Assembly (NCBI RefSeq): GCF_024609325.1
Contig: NZ_JANHMQ010000001.1
Span: 1,116,001 to 1,180,000 of the forward strand
Reading direction: 5' to 3'
From: Geothrix fuzhouensis
GTDB taxonomy: Bacteria; Acidobacteriota; Holophagae; Holophagales; Holophagaceae
Length of the DNA stretch: 64,000 nucleotides
Of the stretch, positions 50,843 through 59,062 are shown piece after piece. A program made the position numbers and the translations under genes. A model generated the notes under the pieces. It searched no databases and was not told the origin of the DNA. It worked only from the letters and a program-made list of their open reading frames with translations. Numbering within the stretch: position 1 is the first letter of the stretch; every line of letters begins with the position of its first letter.

Positions 50843-52240
50843 CTACATCTTGGGCATAGCAGGGCCGCTGTCCTGGGCCTGGCCCGGAACCTTGGCGGAG
50901 GTTGAAGCGGTGGGGGCTGCTGCGGCTCCGGAGGCCAGGCTGGCCGAGGCCAGGAACCCGCCACTGATGGGGGTCGTGGGACCGAGGGCAGCCTCGCGCA
51001 GGGCGATGTGCTGGGCCTGGAGTTGGGCCAGGGTCTGCAGGTAGGCGCCCTGATCTCCCACCCAGCCGTTGAGAGCCTCAAGGGTGCTCAGGAAGGACGC
51101 GCGGCCGGTCTCGTACTGGGCCAAGGAGGCCTTGAAGTTGGCCTCGCTCTGCACCAGCAGGCCCTCACGGTAGAGGTCCCGGGTGCGGCGCAGCGTCTCG
51201 ATCTGGATGGTGCGCTCCTCCGTGCGCTGGCGGAGCAGGGTGCGCACCGATTCCACTTCTGCGCCTTGGCCGAGGCGGTGGTGCTCATGCTCGGCGATGG
51301 CCCGCTGCTGCTTGTGCCGGCCATAGATGGGCAGGGAGATGCTCACGCCCACCTGCCACATGGGATCCAGGCTGCCCCGGGGCATGATGCCCGCGGTGAC
51401 GGCGAAATCCGGGCGCCGGTCCAGCTTCGCCAGGTCCAACAGTTTCTCGGTCTGGCGCACGCTCGCCCGCGCGCCAGCCAGTTCGGGACTGCGGGCCTCG
51501 ACCTGTTCCGGGGTGAGGAGCCCAGGCTCGGGCAAGTCCGCCAGCACGGCCGTGGTGGCGATGGGGTCCGCCGGGGCGTGCTGGCGGAGGCGGTTCAGGC
51601 CTGCGAGGGTCGACCGCTCCTCGGCCTCCAGGGACCAGGCCGCCTGCTTCAGGCGCGTGAGTTCCAGCTGGGCCCGCAACAGATCACCCTGGCTGCCCTG
51701 CCCCACCTCGTAGCGGGTGCGGGCCAGGCGCTCGGCCTGTTCCAGGAAGACGGACTGCTGCGTCAGCAACTCCTTCTGTCCGCGGATCAGGAGCAGGGCC
51801 GCGTAGCCGCGCCGCACATCGGCCTCCAGGCCCAGGAGCACCCGGGAGCGGGTGGCTTCGGACAGATCCACTCCCGCCGCCGCCACCTCTTTTCGCAGGC
51901 CCCGCTTGCCTGGCCAGGGGAACGGCTGGGTGAAGGCGATGCTGTAATAGCTCGTCTCCATCTTGCCGATCTGGAGTTCCTTGAAGCCGTCGTTCTGGAG
52001 GCCCAGCGACAAGGACGGATCCGGCAGGACACCCGCCTGGGGGATGCGTTCCTGATCCATCCGCACCGCCGCGTCGGCCTTCTGGACGTCAGGGTGCTTC
52101 CCGAGGGCGTCCGCCAGCAGGGAGGCCAGGACGGGATCGGCCGCTTGGGGAGAGATGGCTGGGGGGTTGTAATGGGGGGCCTGGGCCAAGGCCGGTGCGG
52201 CGAGCACCAGGGCCGGGGCCAGGCGCAGCAGCGTGCGCAT
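50843..52240 (-). CDS. cusC: CusC/TolC-family outer-membrane efflux channel
   Basis: 465 residues with a signal peptide (about 1-19, ALAQ). Two OEP repeats of long helices (for example EQAERLARTRYEVGQGSQGDLLRAQLEL, split by family norms, and TRDLYREGLLVQSEANFKASL) typical of TolC-type proteins. An Ala/Pro-rich C-terminal tail (about 430-465). Starts 69 bp after the Cys/Met-rich protein stop; cusB starts 10 bp after its stop. Forms the outer-membrane duct of the metal efflux complex. Confidence 0.92.
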   Translation of the reverse strand: MRTLLRLAPALVLAAPALAQAPHYNPPAISPQAADPVLASLLADALGKHPDVQKADAAVRMDQERIPQAGVLPDPSLSLGLQNDGFKELQIGKMETSYYSIAFTQPFPWPGKRGLRKEVAAAGVDLSEATRSRVLLGLEADVRRGYAALLLIRGQKELLTQQSVFLEQAERLARTRYEVGQGSQGDLLRAQLELTRLKQAAWSLEAEERSTLAGLNRLRQHAPADPIATTAVLADLPEPGLLTPEQVEARSPELAGARASVRQTEKLLDLAKLDRRPDFAVTAGIMPRGSLDPMWQVGVSISLPIYGRHKQQRAIAEHEHHRLGQGAEVESVRTLLRQRTEERTIQIETLRRTRDLYREGLLVQSEANFKASLAQYETGRASFLSTLEALNGWVGDQGAYLQTLAQLQAQHIALREAALGPTTPISGGFLASASLASGAAAAPTASTSAKVPGQAQDSGPAMPKM

Positions 52241-52309
52241 GGGGAACTCCGAGAAGGGAAAGAGGCGTGGGCCCGCTCAAAAGCAGGCAGAGCTTCGCAT
52301 CATTTCCGA

Positions 52310-52699
52310 TCAGATCCGGAGCGTATTCAGTCGTGCGAGGTGCCGTCCCAGATCCGGGTCACGACCACCTTGGATGGCGATGGGGAGGATTTCGGCAACC
52401 TCCGAAGTCGCACGGGCCCAGCCGACGGGTTCGGGTCGGGGCTCGGTCCGGCGTGCGCCCTGTTCCGCCCGGCGGGCCGCAGGAGCGACGACCACCTGGC
52501 GCTCGGCGCAGGCACCCCGCTGGGGCGTGCGGTTCCCTTCGGGCTTCGGGCAGGGGCACGAATCCTCCATGCCGCCGGGCATCATCCCACAGCAGCATTC
52601 GTGAGGTGCTGCCGCCCGGTCCCCGGCCAGCGCCCAGTCCCCGCCCACGCCGCCCAGGAGCAGCGCAACGGCCAGGATGGCGCGCAGGATCGACCGCAC
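52310..52699 (-). CDS. Small Cys/Met-rich secreted protein heading the Cus operon
   Basis: 129 residues from GTG 52699, chosen because GGAGG lies seven bases upstream and a signal peptide (about 1-25) begins there; two ATGs further upstream have no RBS. The mature N-terminus holds a compact soft-metal cluster H-E-C-C-C-G-M-M-P-G-G-M...C-P-C-P (about 33-51), then an Arg/Ala-rich part without known motif. As first gene of the copper/silver efflux operon, a periplasmic Cu/Ag-binding or sensing role is plausible. No known family is recognised. Confidence 0.65.
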   Translation of the reverse strand: MRSILRAILAVALLLGGVGGDWALAGDRAAAPHECCCGMMPGGMEDSCPCPKPEGNRTPQRGACAERQVVVAPAARRAEQGARRTEPRPEPVGWARATSEVAEILPIAIQGGRDPDLGRHLARLNTLRI

Positions 52700-52731
52700 G
52701 GAATAACCTCCGGAGATTCTCATCATATGCC

Positions 52732-52747
52732 TTCCAGTCAGATGGAA
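52732..52747. promoter_or_regulatory. Inverted repeat upstream of the Cus operon
   Basis: TTCCA (52732-52736) and TGGAA (52743-52747) flank a 6-base spacer, 33 bp upstream of the GTG start. The dyad resembles the arms of metal-responsive operators of MerR- or CopR-type regulators, but is short. No regulator gene is adjacent. Confidence 0.4.
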
Positions 52748-52843
52748 TCCCGGAATCCTTGATGAAAATCACAGCCATTCAGGGGCGGAGAGGCCTCAAA
52801 CCCAGGTCCCGTGGGCCTCGGACCTAGACTACAGGAAGGCGCC

Positions 52844-53671
52844 CTAGTTCGGGATGGCCCTCGCAGCTCCCTCGAAGGCCGACTTTCCGGCCGTCATGAC
52901 CGCCATCCGAAGTTTGGGATCGATCTGCACTTTCGCGGCCTCAGCCAGGTGGAGGGAGGCCGTGGCCTGATCGTACTCCCGGTCAACCCAGAGGACGTTG
53001 ATGAGGTTATTCCAGGCGCTGCTGTAGGTTGAATCCACCTTGAGGGCATCCCGATACTGGACCTTGGCCTCGGCATGCCGTCCGAGCCGAAAGAGGCAGT
53101 TGCCTTGAAGAAAGGGGTACTCCCTGGGAATGGTGAAGGGGTCCGCACCCCGGGACAATGGCCCGCTTTTCCGCTTCTCCATGGAAATCGCGGTTTTGAG
53201 GCTAAGAATATCGCCTTCCCAGCACCCATTATTGCCGGCACCCAAGTCCGTATACTTAAGAGCGCCCTCGAGCAATTCGATGGTTTGTCTGTTTGAGGCC
53301 TCCAATTTGGCGATCTCGACCTGATAGAGCCGGTCCAGTTCACCGAGGCTGGCCATTGAACGCTCGATACAGGCCAGAGCCGTTTCGTAGTCCTTCATGT
53401 CGTAAGCCATGAGGGCCAGGTAGTAGTGAGCCTCGAAGTGATCCGGGATTGTGGCCAAACAGGACCTGATCAATGCCCGGGCTTGATCGAACTGCCGGTC
53501 GGCAACCAACCGGTCCACCTTATCCAGGGTGGGGGCCAGGGCCTTGTACCTGGGGAAAATGGTGAAATCTTTGGTCTGGCTACGCAGGGGCAGGGTCCAC
53601 GTAAGCAGGCCCACGAGCAGCACTACGCCAAAAAATTTCCAGTGATTCCGGCAAGGGAAATGGGGAGTCAT
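52844..53671 (-). CDS. Membrane-anchored or secreted TPR protein
   Basis: 275 residues. A hydrophobic segment at about 12-27 (signal peptide or anchor) is followed by tetratricopeptide-type helix pairs: about 50-110 (ALIRSCLATIPDHFEAHYYLALMAYDMKDYETALACIERS, split by family norms) and about 185-245 (YPFLQGNCLFRLGRHAEAKVQYRDALKVDSTYSSAW, likewise). The middle (about 125-175) is not TPR-like. Protein-protein interaction role; partner unknown. It has somewhat lower GC than its neighbours. CGGAG precedes the ATG. Divergent from the DAO-type oxidoreductase. Confidence 0.82.
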   Translation of the reverse strand: MTPHFPCRNHWKFFGVVLLVGLLTWTLPLRSQTKDFTIFPRYKALAPTLDKVDRLVADRQFDQARALIRSCLATIPDHFEAHYYLALMAYDMKDYETALACIERSMASLGELDRLYQVEIAKLEASNRQTIELLEGALKYTDLGAGNNGCWEGDILSLKTAISMEKRKSGPLSRGADPFTIPREYPFLQGNCLFRLGRHAEAKVQYRDALKVDSTYSSAWNNLINVLWVDREYDQATASLHLAEAAKVQIDPKLRMAVMTAGKSAFEGAARAIPN

Positions 53672-53846
53672 GCCGTGCTCCGTGATCCTCTGGTTCTTGT
53701 TGTCGAGATAGTTTGGACCCTATCTCATCCGCATCGATAGTCCCACCAAAGCTCAACCACCCTGCTTGCACATCGATCGCGGCTCGTGCTCTCCAACCGC
53801 CACTCCAGACCCAGGCCGCTCTCAACGTTTCGTTTACGATAAAGGC

Positions 53847-54917
53847 ATGGGCACGATTGAGACGGCAGAGCTTGCGATCATCGGCGGCGGCATCGCCGGA
53901 TTGAGCTTGGCGTTCCACCTGGCCCGGGCCGGTCAGCGGGGCCTCGTCCTCCTGGATCGGGAGGACCAGCCCGGCACCTACGCCAGCGGCCACAATGCCG
54001 CGGTGGCCCGGTCGCTGACGGGCCGCGACGAGCACACGGCCCTGACCGTGGAAGGTTGCCGGCGCCTGGCGGAAGTTGGCCTGATGACCGCCGGTGGCGG
54101 CCTGCTGGTGAGCGTGGCGCGCGGTCCCCTGGACGCCTTCGAGGCCGAGGCGACTCGCCACGGCGTAGAAGTCCAGCGCGGCGAAGGCATCCCCCTGCCC
54201 GGCCTCCGGGCTGCCGAACATTTGGCCATCCCTGGCGATGGGGTCATCGACGCCGCGGGCCTGCTGCAGGCCTGTGCCGACGGCGCCCGGACCGGAGGCG
54301 CCGACTTGCGCTTCGGCTGCGGCGTGAGCGGAATTCATCCGACGCAGGACGGGTTCGACCTGGACACGGATCGCGGGCCGTTGCATGCACGGGCCCTGGC
54401 CATCGCCGCGGGCGCCTGGGCCGGAGAGCTGGGCCGCCTGGCGGGATCGCAGATCGCTTACACCCCCCTGCGGCGCTCCCTGGTGTGGAGTGGCGCCGCC
54501 CATCCCCAGCAGGAACCCTGGGCCTGGTGGGTGGACCGGCCCTTCTACCTGCGCCCCGAGAGCGGTGGCGTCCTCATGTGCCCCTGCGAGGAGGTGGCCG
54601 TGCCCCTGCCTCCCCGCGGGCGCCAGCCGGATACCGATGCCTCCGTGCTCGACGGCCTCTTCGCCAGCCTGCGCGAGCTGGCGCCCGACCTGGCGGAGCG
54701 CCCCATCACCCGCTACTGGACCGGCCTGCGCACCTTCGCGCCGGACCGCCGCTTCGTCATCGGTTGGGATCCCTGGAATCCGCGCCTGTTCTGGTCCGCC
54801 GGCCTGGGCGGCCACGGCATGACCAGCGGCCTCGCCGTGGGCCAGCTTGCCGCCGACTGCTACCTGCGGAAGGCCACCGCCGGGCCCCTGGATCCAGCGC
54901 GGTTCCGCCAGGCGTAA
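53847..54917 (+). CDS. DAO-family FAD-dependent oxidoreductase
   Basis: 356 residues from ATG 53847 (AAAGG close by). Rossmann FAD motif I-I-G-G-G-I-A-G-L-S (about 10-19) at the N-terminus, then the DAO fold with S-G-H-N-A-A-V-A-R and a C-terminal F-W-S-A-G-L-G-G-H-G-M. It is similar to D-amino-acid dehydrogenase/glycine or sarcosine oxidase relatives; the substrate is not determined. Cytoplasmic, single FAD domain. It precedes the repeat element and the omega-amidase on the same strand. Confidence 0.88.
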   Translation: MGTIETAELAIIGGGIAGLSLAFHLARAGQRGLVLLDREDQPGTYASGHNAAVARSLTGRDEHTALTVEGCRRLAEVGLMTAGGGLLVSVARGPLDAFEAEATRHGVEVQRGEGIPLPGLRAAEHLAIPGDGVIDAAGLLQACADGARTGGADLRFGCGVSGIHPTQDGFDLDTDRGPLHARALAIAAGAWAGELGRLAGSQIAYTPLRRSLVWSGAAHPQQEPWAWWVDRPFYLRPESGGVLMCPCEEVAVPLPPRGRQPDTDASVLDGLFASLRELAPDLAERPITRYWTGLRTFAPDRRFVIGWDPWNPRLFWSAGLGGHGMTSGLAVGQLAADCYLRKATAGPLDPARFRQA

Positions 54918-54929
54918 AAGTCTGGATTT

Positions 54930-55006
54930 GAACCGCAGATGGCGCAGATGAATTCACCCTTCGCATCTTGGTTTTCATCTGCGTTCATCTGCGTCATCTG
55001 CGGTTC
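54930..55006. repeat. Hairpin-type dispersed repeat (GCAGATG family), copy 2
   Basis: Arms 54930-54952 (GAACCGCAGATGGCGCAGAT...) and 54974-55006 (ending CATCTGCGGTTC) form an inverted repeat with a 21-base spacer in the gap between the oxidoreductase and the omega-amidase. The right arm has an extra ATCTGCG unit. Very similar to the copy at 39992-40099. Confidence 0.85.
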
Positions 55007-55043
55007 CCACCTTTTTCCTCGGGGTTGGATCTAGGATCGTTCC

Positions 55044-55847
55044 ATGAACCCCACCACGCTCCGCGTCGCCCTCGTCCAGCAGGACACGGTCTGGCAGGAT
55101 CCGGCCGCGAACCTGGCCCGGGCCCGCGGCTTCGTGGAGGCAGCGGCCCGCTCAGGCGCGCGGGTGGCGGTGTTCCCGGAGCTGTTCACCCTGGGCTTCA
55201 CCATGGCGCCGGAGCCCTTCGCCGAACCCATCCCCGGCGCCACCACGGAGGCCGTGGCGGCGCTGTCCCGGGAGTTCGACGTCTACCTCGTGGGCACGGT
55301 CGTGGAAACCCACGCGCCCCACCCGCGCAACGCGGCCTTCGTCACCGCGCCGGACGGCTCGCTGCTCGCGACCTATCGGAAGATCCACCCCTTCTCCTAC
55401 GGCGAGGAGCATCATCACTACTCCGGCGGCACGGACTGTCCGGTGTTCGAGATCGACGGCATCTGCTGCGGCCTGCAGATCTGCTACGACCTGCGCTTCC
55501 CCGAACCTTTCCGTGCCCTGGCTGCCAGGGGCGCCGAAGTGGTCTTCCTCCCCGCCAATTGGCCCGTGCGCCGCATTGCCGCATGGTCCACGCTGCTCGC
55601 CGCCCGGGCCATCGAGAACCAGATGGCCATCTGCGGCGTCAACCGCGTGGGCCGCGATGCGATGGACCTGGAGTACCCCGGCGCCTCCGCGATCCACGAT
55701 GCCTTCGGAGAAGTCCTCGTGAAGGGGGATGCCACCGAGGGCCTGGTCGTCGGGGACCTCGACCTGGCCGCTCTGCGTACCTGGCGGGAACGATTCCCAG
55801 CGCTCAAAGACCGGCGGCCGGACATCTATTCGAGGCTGGATGGATGA
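55044..55847 (+). CDS. Omega-amidase (nitrilase superfamily, YafV-like)
   Basis: 267 residues. Catalytic triad of carbon-nitrogen hydrolases: E46 in FPELF, K113 in YRKIHPF, C147 in QICYDLRFP. The FPELF/ICYDLRF and VVFLPANWPVRR segments are typical of omega-amidase/YafV rather than N-carbamoylputrescine amidases. It deaminates alpha-keto acid omega-amides (for example alpha-ketoglutaramate), a clean-up step for glutamine transamination. A spacing of 150 bp separates it from the following export genes. Confidence 0.9.
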   Translation: MNPTTLRVALVQQDTVWQDPAANLARARGFVEAAARSGARVAVFPELFTLGFTMAPEPFAEPIPGATTEAVAALSREFDVYLVGTVVETHAPHPRNAAFVTAPDGSLLATYRKIHPFSYGEEHHHYSGGTDCPVFEIDGICCGLQICYDLRFPEPFRALAARGAEVVFLPANWPVRRIAAWSTLLAARAIENQMAICGVNRVGRDAMDLEYPGASAIHDAFGEVLVKGDATEGLVVGDLDLAALRTWRERFPALKDRRPDIYSRLDG

Positions 55848-55997
55848 CCTCCATGGGGCTCGATCGCCGTCCTGCCTGACCCTCTGAAGTTCCTGGGATG
55901 CGTTCCCCGAGGCAACATGGACTCGAAATCCATGCCTGGGCCTTGGAAGGAGCGATCGACCCTTCCTGGGTTTCCTCGGGGACCTAGATTGGTAGAT

Positions 55998-57167
55998 ATG
56001 AGAAAGGTGCCTCGCTGGGCCGTCCTCCTCCTCGCGGTCGGGATCGGGGCGGTGATCCTGAGGCTGCTGGTCTTCCGGGGGGCAGGCCTGGAAGTGAAGG
56101 TCGCCCGCGTCGAGATGGGGTCGGTGGAGGAGATCATCACCAACACCCGGGCCGGCACGGTCAAGGCCCACCACCGCGCCAAGCTGTCGCCGCAGCTGGG
56201 TGGGCTCGTGACCGCCCTGCCCCACCGGAAGGGCAGCTGGGTGACCGCGGGGGACCTTCTCCTTCAGCTCGACGATTCGGTCCAGCGGGCCCAGTTGCGC
56301 CTCGCGGAACAACAGGTCCGCACCGCCGAGGCCCGGACGCAGGAGGCCTGCCTCGCGGCCGACCTCGCCGAGAAGGAACTTTCCCGGGGCCTGGCCCTCG
56401 CGCGGGATGGCGTCCTCAGCCCGCAGAACCTCGATGTCCTCCAGAGCACCCGGGACCGCACCGCCGCCACCTGCCAAGCCCTGCGCGCCACCCTGGACGA
56501 GGCTCGGGCCCAGGTGCGGCTGGCCAACGCCCAGCTTGCCCTCACCGAGGTCAGGGCTCCCTTCTCCGGAATCGTGGCGGAGTGTTCCGGCGAGGTGGGC
56601 GAATGGATCACACCCTCGCCCCCGGGCATTCCCATCCCTGCCGTCCTGGATCTCCTCGATCCAGCTTCCCTCTACATCAGCGCCCCCATCGACGAGGTCG
56701 ACTCCCAGCGGGTCAAGGTCGGGCAGCCCGCCCGGATCACCATCGACTCCCGCCCCGGCGAAAAGCTGGCGGGCCGCCTCGACCGGGTGGCGCCCTTCGT
56801 CCTGGATGTGCAGGAGCAGAACCGCACGGTGGAAATCGAGGTCGTCCTGGTGGATCCGCGCCTGGCGCAGGGCTTCCTGCCCGGCACCTCCAGCGATGTC
56901 GAAGTGATCCTGGCCCGGCGGGACGGAGTGCTCCGCGTTCCCACCTCCGCCATCGCCGAAGGCGGGAAGGTGCTCGTGCTGGAGGGCGGCCGCCTGGTGG
57001 AGCGGACGGTGCAGACCGGCCTCCGCAACTGGCAGTTCACGGAAATCCTGTCGGGCCTCGCGTCGGGCGAACGGGTGGTCACCGCGCGGGACTCCGCGGA
57101 GATCCGGCCCGGCGCCAGGGCCCATGCTCAGGATCGGGCCCATGAACAGGGTCGGGAGGGGCCATGA
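55998..57167 (+). CDS. Periplasmic adaptor (MacA-like) of an ABC exporter
   Basis: 389 residues from ATG 55998 (weak RBS; the longer open frame lacks family similarity). N-terminal transmembrane anchor (about 7-24), then lipoyl/barrel-sandwich hybrid (GTVKAHHRAKLSPQLGG), coiled hairpin (about 100-170), the return lipoyl half (TEVRAPFSGIVAE) and beta-barrel. HlyD/MacA-type membrane fusion protein. Its last four bases overlap the ATPase start (ATGA), and the four genes to 60271 form one operon. Confidence 0.9.
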   Translation: MRKVPRWAVLLLAVGIGAVILRLLVFRGAGLEVKVARVEMGSVEEIITNTRAGTVKAHHRAKLSPQLGGLVTALPHRKGSWVTAGDLLLQLDDSVQRAQLRLAEQQVRTAEARTQEACLAADLAEKELSRGLALARDGVLSPQNLDVLQSTRDRTAATCQALRATLDEARAQVRLANAQLALTEVRAPFSGIVAECSGEVGEWITPSPPGIPIPAVLDLLDPASLYISAPIDEVDSQRVKVGQPARITIDSRPGEKLAGRLDRVAPFVLDVQEQNRTVEIEVVLVDPRLAQGFLPGTSSDVEVILARRDGVLRVPTSAIAEGGKVLVLEGGRLVERTVQTGLRNWQFTEILSGLASGERVVTARDSAEIRPGARAHAQDRAHEQGREGP

Positions 57168-57859
57168 TCGGCCTCCAGGGCGTGTGGCGCACCTACCCAA
57201 TGGGGGAGGGCGTGGTCCACGCCCTGCGGGATGTCAGCCTGAGCATCGCCGCGGGTGAGTACGTCGCCCTGATCGGCCCCTCGGGCTCCGGCAAGTCCAC
57301 GCTGCTGCACATCCTGGGCTGCCTGGACCGCCCCACCCAGGGCCGCTACAGCTTCGAGGGCCGGGAGGTGGGCTCCCTGCCGGACGGGGAGCGGTCCCTG
57401 CTTCGGCGGAACCGGATCGGCTTCGTCTTCCAGTTCTTCCACCTGCTCCCCCGGCTCACCGCGCAGGGCAATGTGGAGCTGCCCATGCTGTTCGGCGGGA
57501 TCGCCCGGGACGAACGGCGGGAGCGGGCGACCCGGGCTCTCGCGTCGGTGGGCCTCCTGCCCCGGGCGGGCCACCGGCCGGACCAGCTCTCGGGAGGGGA
57601 GCGCCAGCGGGCGGCCATCGCCCGGGCCGTGGTCATGAACCCCGCGGTCCTGCTCGCGGACGAACCCACGGGCAACCTGGACCGCGCTTCGGCCCAGGAG
57701 GTGATGGGCGTGCTCGAGGCCATGAACAGGCAGGGACTGACCTTGGTGGTGGTCACCCACGATCCGGTCCTCGCCGGCCACGCGCAACGGGTCGTCCATC
57801 TCACGGATGGGGCATTGTCGGGCCCGCCGGAAGTCCTCACGTCCACGGTGGAGGCCTAG
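57164..57859 (+). CDS. ABC transporter ATP-binding protein (MacB/LolD type)
   Basis: 231 residues. Walker A G-P-S-G-S-G-K-S-T (38-46), Q-loop FQFFHLLPRL, signature L-S-G-G-E-R-Q-R (about 143-150), Walker B LLADEPTGNLD, H-loop VTHD. The length and ADEPTGNLD block match MacB/LolD-type ATPases, which drive mechanotransmission exporters. Coupled to the adaptor upstream by a four-base overlap, with the permease starting one base after its stop. Confidence 0.95.
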   Translation: MIGLQGVWRTYPMGEGVVHALRDVSLSIAAGEYVALIGPSGSGKSTLLHILGCLDRPTQGRYSFEGREVGSLPDGERSLLRRNRIGFVFQFFHLLPRLTAQGNVELPMLFGGIARDERRERATRALASVGLLPRAGHRPDQLSGGERQRAAIARAVVMNPAVLLADEPTGNLDRASAQEVMGVLEAMNRQGLTLVVVTHDPVLAGHAQRVVHLTDGALSGPPEVLTSTVEA

Positions 57860-57860
57860 G

Positions 57861-59060
57861 GTGGCCCTCCTGGATCTGCTCGGCTTTGCGATCGGGGCCC
57901 TCCGGGGCCACCGGCTCCGGACCGCGCTCTCGGTCGCGGGCGTGGCCATCGGGATCGCCTCTGTCCTCACGCTCACGGCCCTGGGCGAAGGCGCCCGTCG
58001 CTACATCGTGGACGAGTTCGCCGCCCTCGGATCGAACCTGATCATCGTCCTGCCCGGGAAGGTGGAAACCACGGGGGGCGTGCCGTTCGGAGGAGTCACG
58101 CACGACCTCACCCTGGAGGACCACGGCGCCCTGGCCCGCCTGGACCGCCTGCGCCGCACGGCGCCCATCGTAGTGGCTACCGAGACACTGCGCTTCCAGG
58201 GCCTGGGCCGCGCGGTCCCGGTCCTCGGGACCACGGCCGAATACCTTGAGATCCGCCGTCTTAAGCTGGCCTCCGGCAGCTTCCTGCCGCCCGGGGATTC
58301 GGACCGGGCGGGCACCGAGATCGTCCTGGGGACGCGCGCCGCCCAGGAGCTGTTCCGCGGGGAGAATCCCCTGGGCCAGATGGTCCGCGTCGGGCCCGCC
58401 CGCTTCCATGTGGTCGGGGTCCTGGCACCGCGCGGTCCTTCGGTGCTCGGGTTCGACCTGGACGAAGCGGCGTTCGTCCCCGTGAAGACGGCCATGCGCC
58501 TGTTCAACCGCACCAGCCTGTTCCGCATCGTGGCCGAGGTGCGGATCTTCGCGGACATGGACCAGGCCAAGGCCGAAGCGCTCGCCCTCCTGAAGGAGCG
58601 GCATCGGGCGGAGGATGTCACGGTCTACACCCAGGACGCCATGGTGTCCTCCTTTTCCGCCATCCTCGGCGCCCTGACCCTGACTCTCGCGGGCATCGCC
58701 TCGGTCTCCCTGGTCGTGGCGGGCGTGGGGATCATGAACGTCATGCTCGTGTCCGTGACCGAGCGGCGCGCGGAGATCGGCCTGCTCAAGGCCCTGGGCG
58801 CGGCGGAACCCCAGATCCTCCTGGCCTTCCTCGCCGAAGCCACGATCCTGGCGGCCCTGGGCGGCCTGCTCGGGCTGGCGGTGGGAGCCTTCGGCGTGCG
58901 GCTCCTGGGGCTGATCTATCCAGACTTCCCGGCCGCGATCCCCCCGTGGGCGGTGGCCGCTTCCCTGAGCCTCTCCTTCCTGGTCGGCGTGGGCTTCGGC
59001 GTGTGGCCGGCCCGACGGGCGACTCGGCTAGACCCGGTCGCGGCCCTGGCGAGGCGGTGA
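57861..59060 (+). CDS. MacB-type ABC permease 1
   Basis: 399 residues from GTG 57861, with GGAGG six bases upstream (inside the ATPase 3' end). One N-terminal helix (about 19-40), a periplasmic MacB_PCD domain (about 50-260), then three helices in the FtsX domain near 275-395, with GVGIMNVMLVSVTERRAEIGLLKALG as the family signature. Exporter subunit that acts as dimer or, here, possibly as heterodimer with the next permease. Confidence 0.93.
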   Translation: MALLDLLGFAIGALRGHRLRTALSVAGVAIGIASVLTLTALGEGARRYIVDEFAALGSNLIIVLPGKVETTGGVPFGGVTHDLTLEDHGALARLDRLRRTAPIVVATETLRFQGLGRAVPVLGTTAEYLEIRRLKLASGSFLPPGDSDRAGTEIVLGTRAAQELFRGENPLGQMVRVGPARFHVVGVLAPRGPSVLGFDLDEAAFVPVKTAMRLFNRTSLFRIVAEVRIFADMDQAKAEALALLKERHRAEDVTVYTQDAMVSSFSAILGALTLTLAGIASVSLVVAGVGIMNVMLVSVTERRAEIGLLKALGAAEPQILLAFLAEATILAALGGLLGLAVGAFGVRLLGLIYPDFPAAIPPWAVAASLSLSFLVGVGFGVWPARRATRLDPVAALARR

Positions 59061-59062
59061 GC

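Noticed and set aside
49348-51081. Longer start for CusB at 51081
   Set aside because: The extension overlaps cusC and is Pro/Arg-rich; ATG 50832 has AGGAG and the membrane anchor follows.
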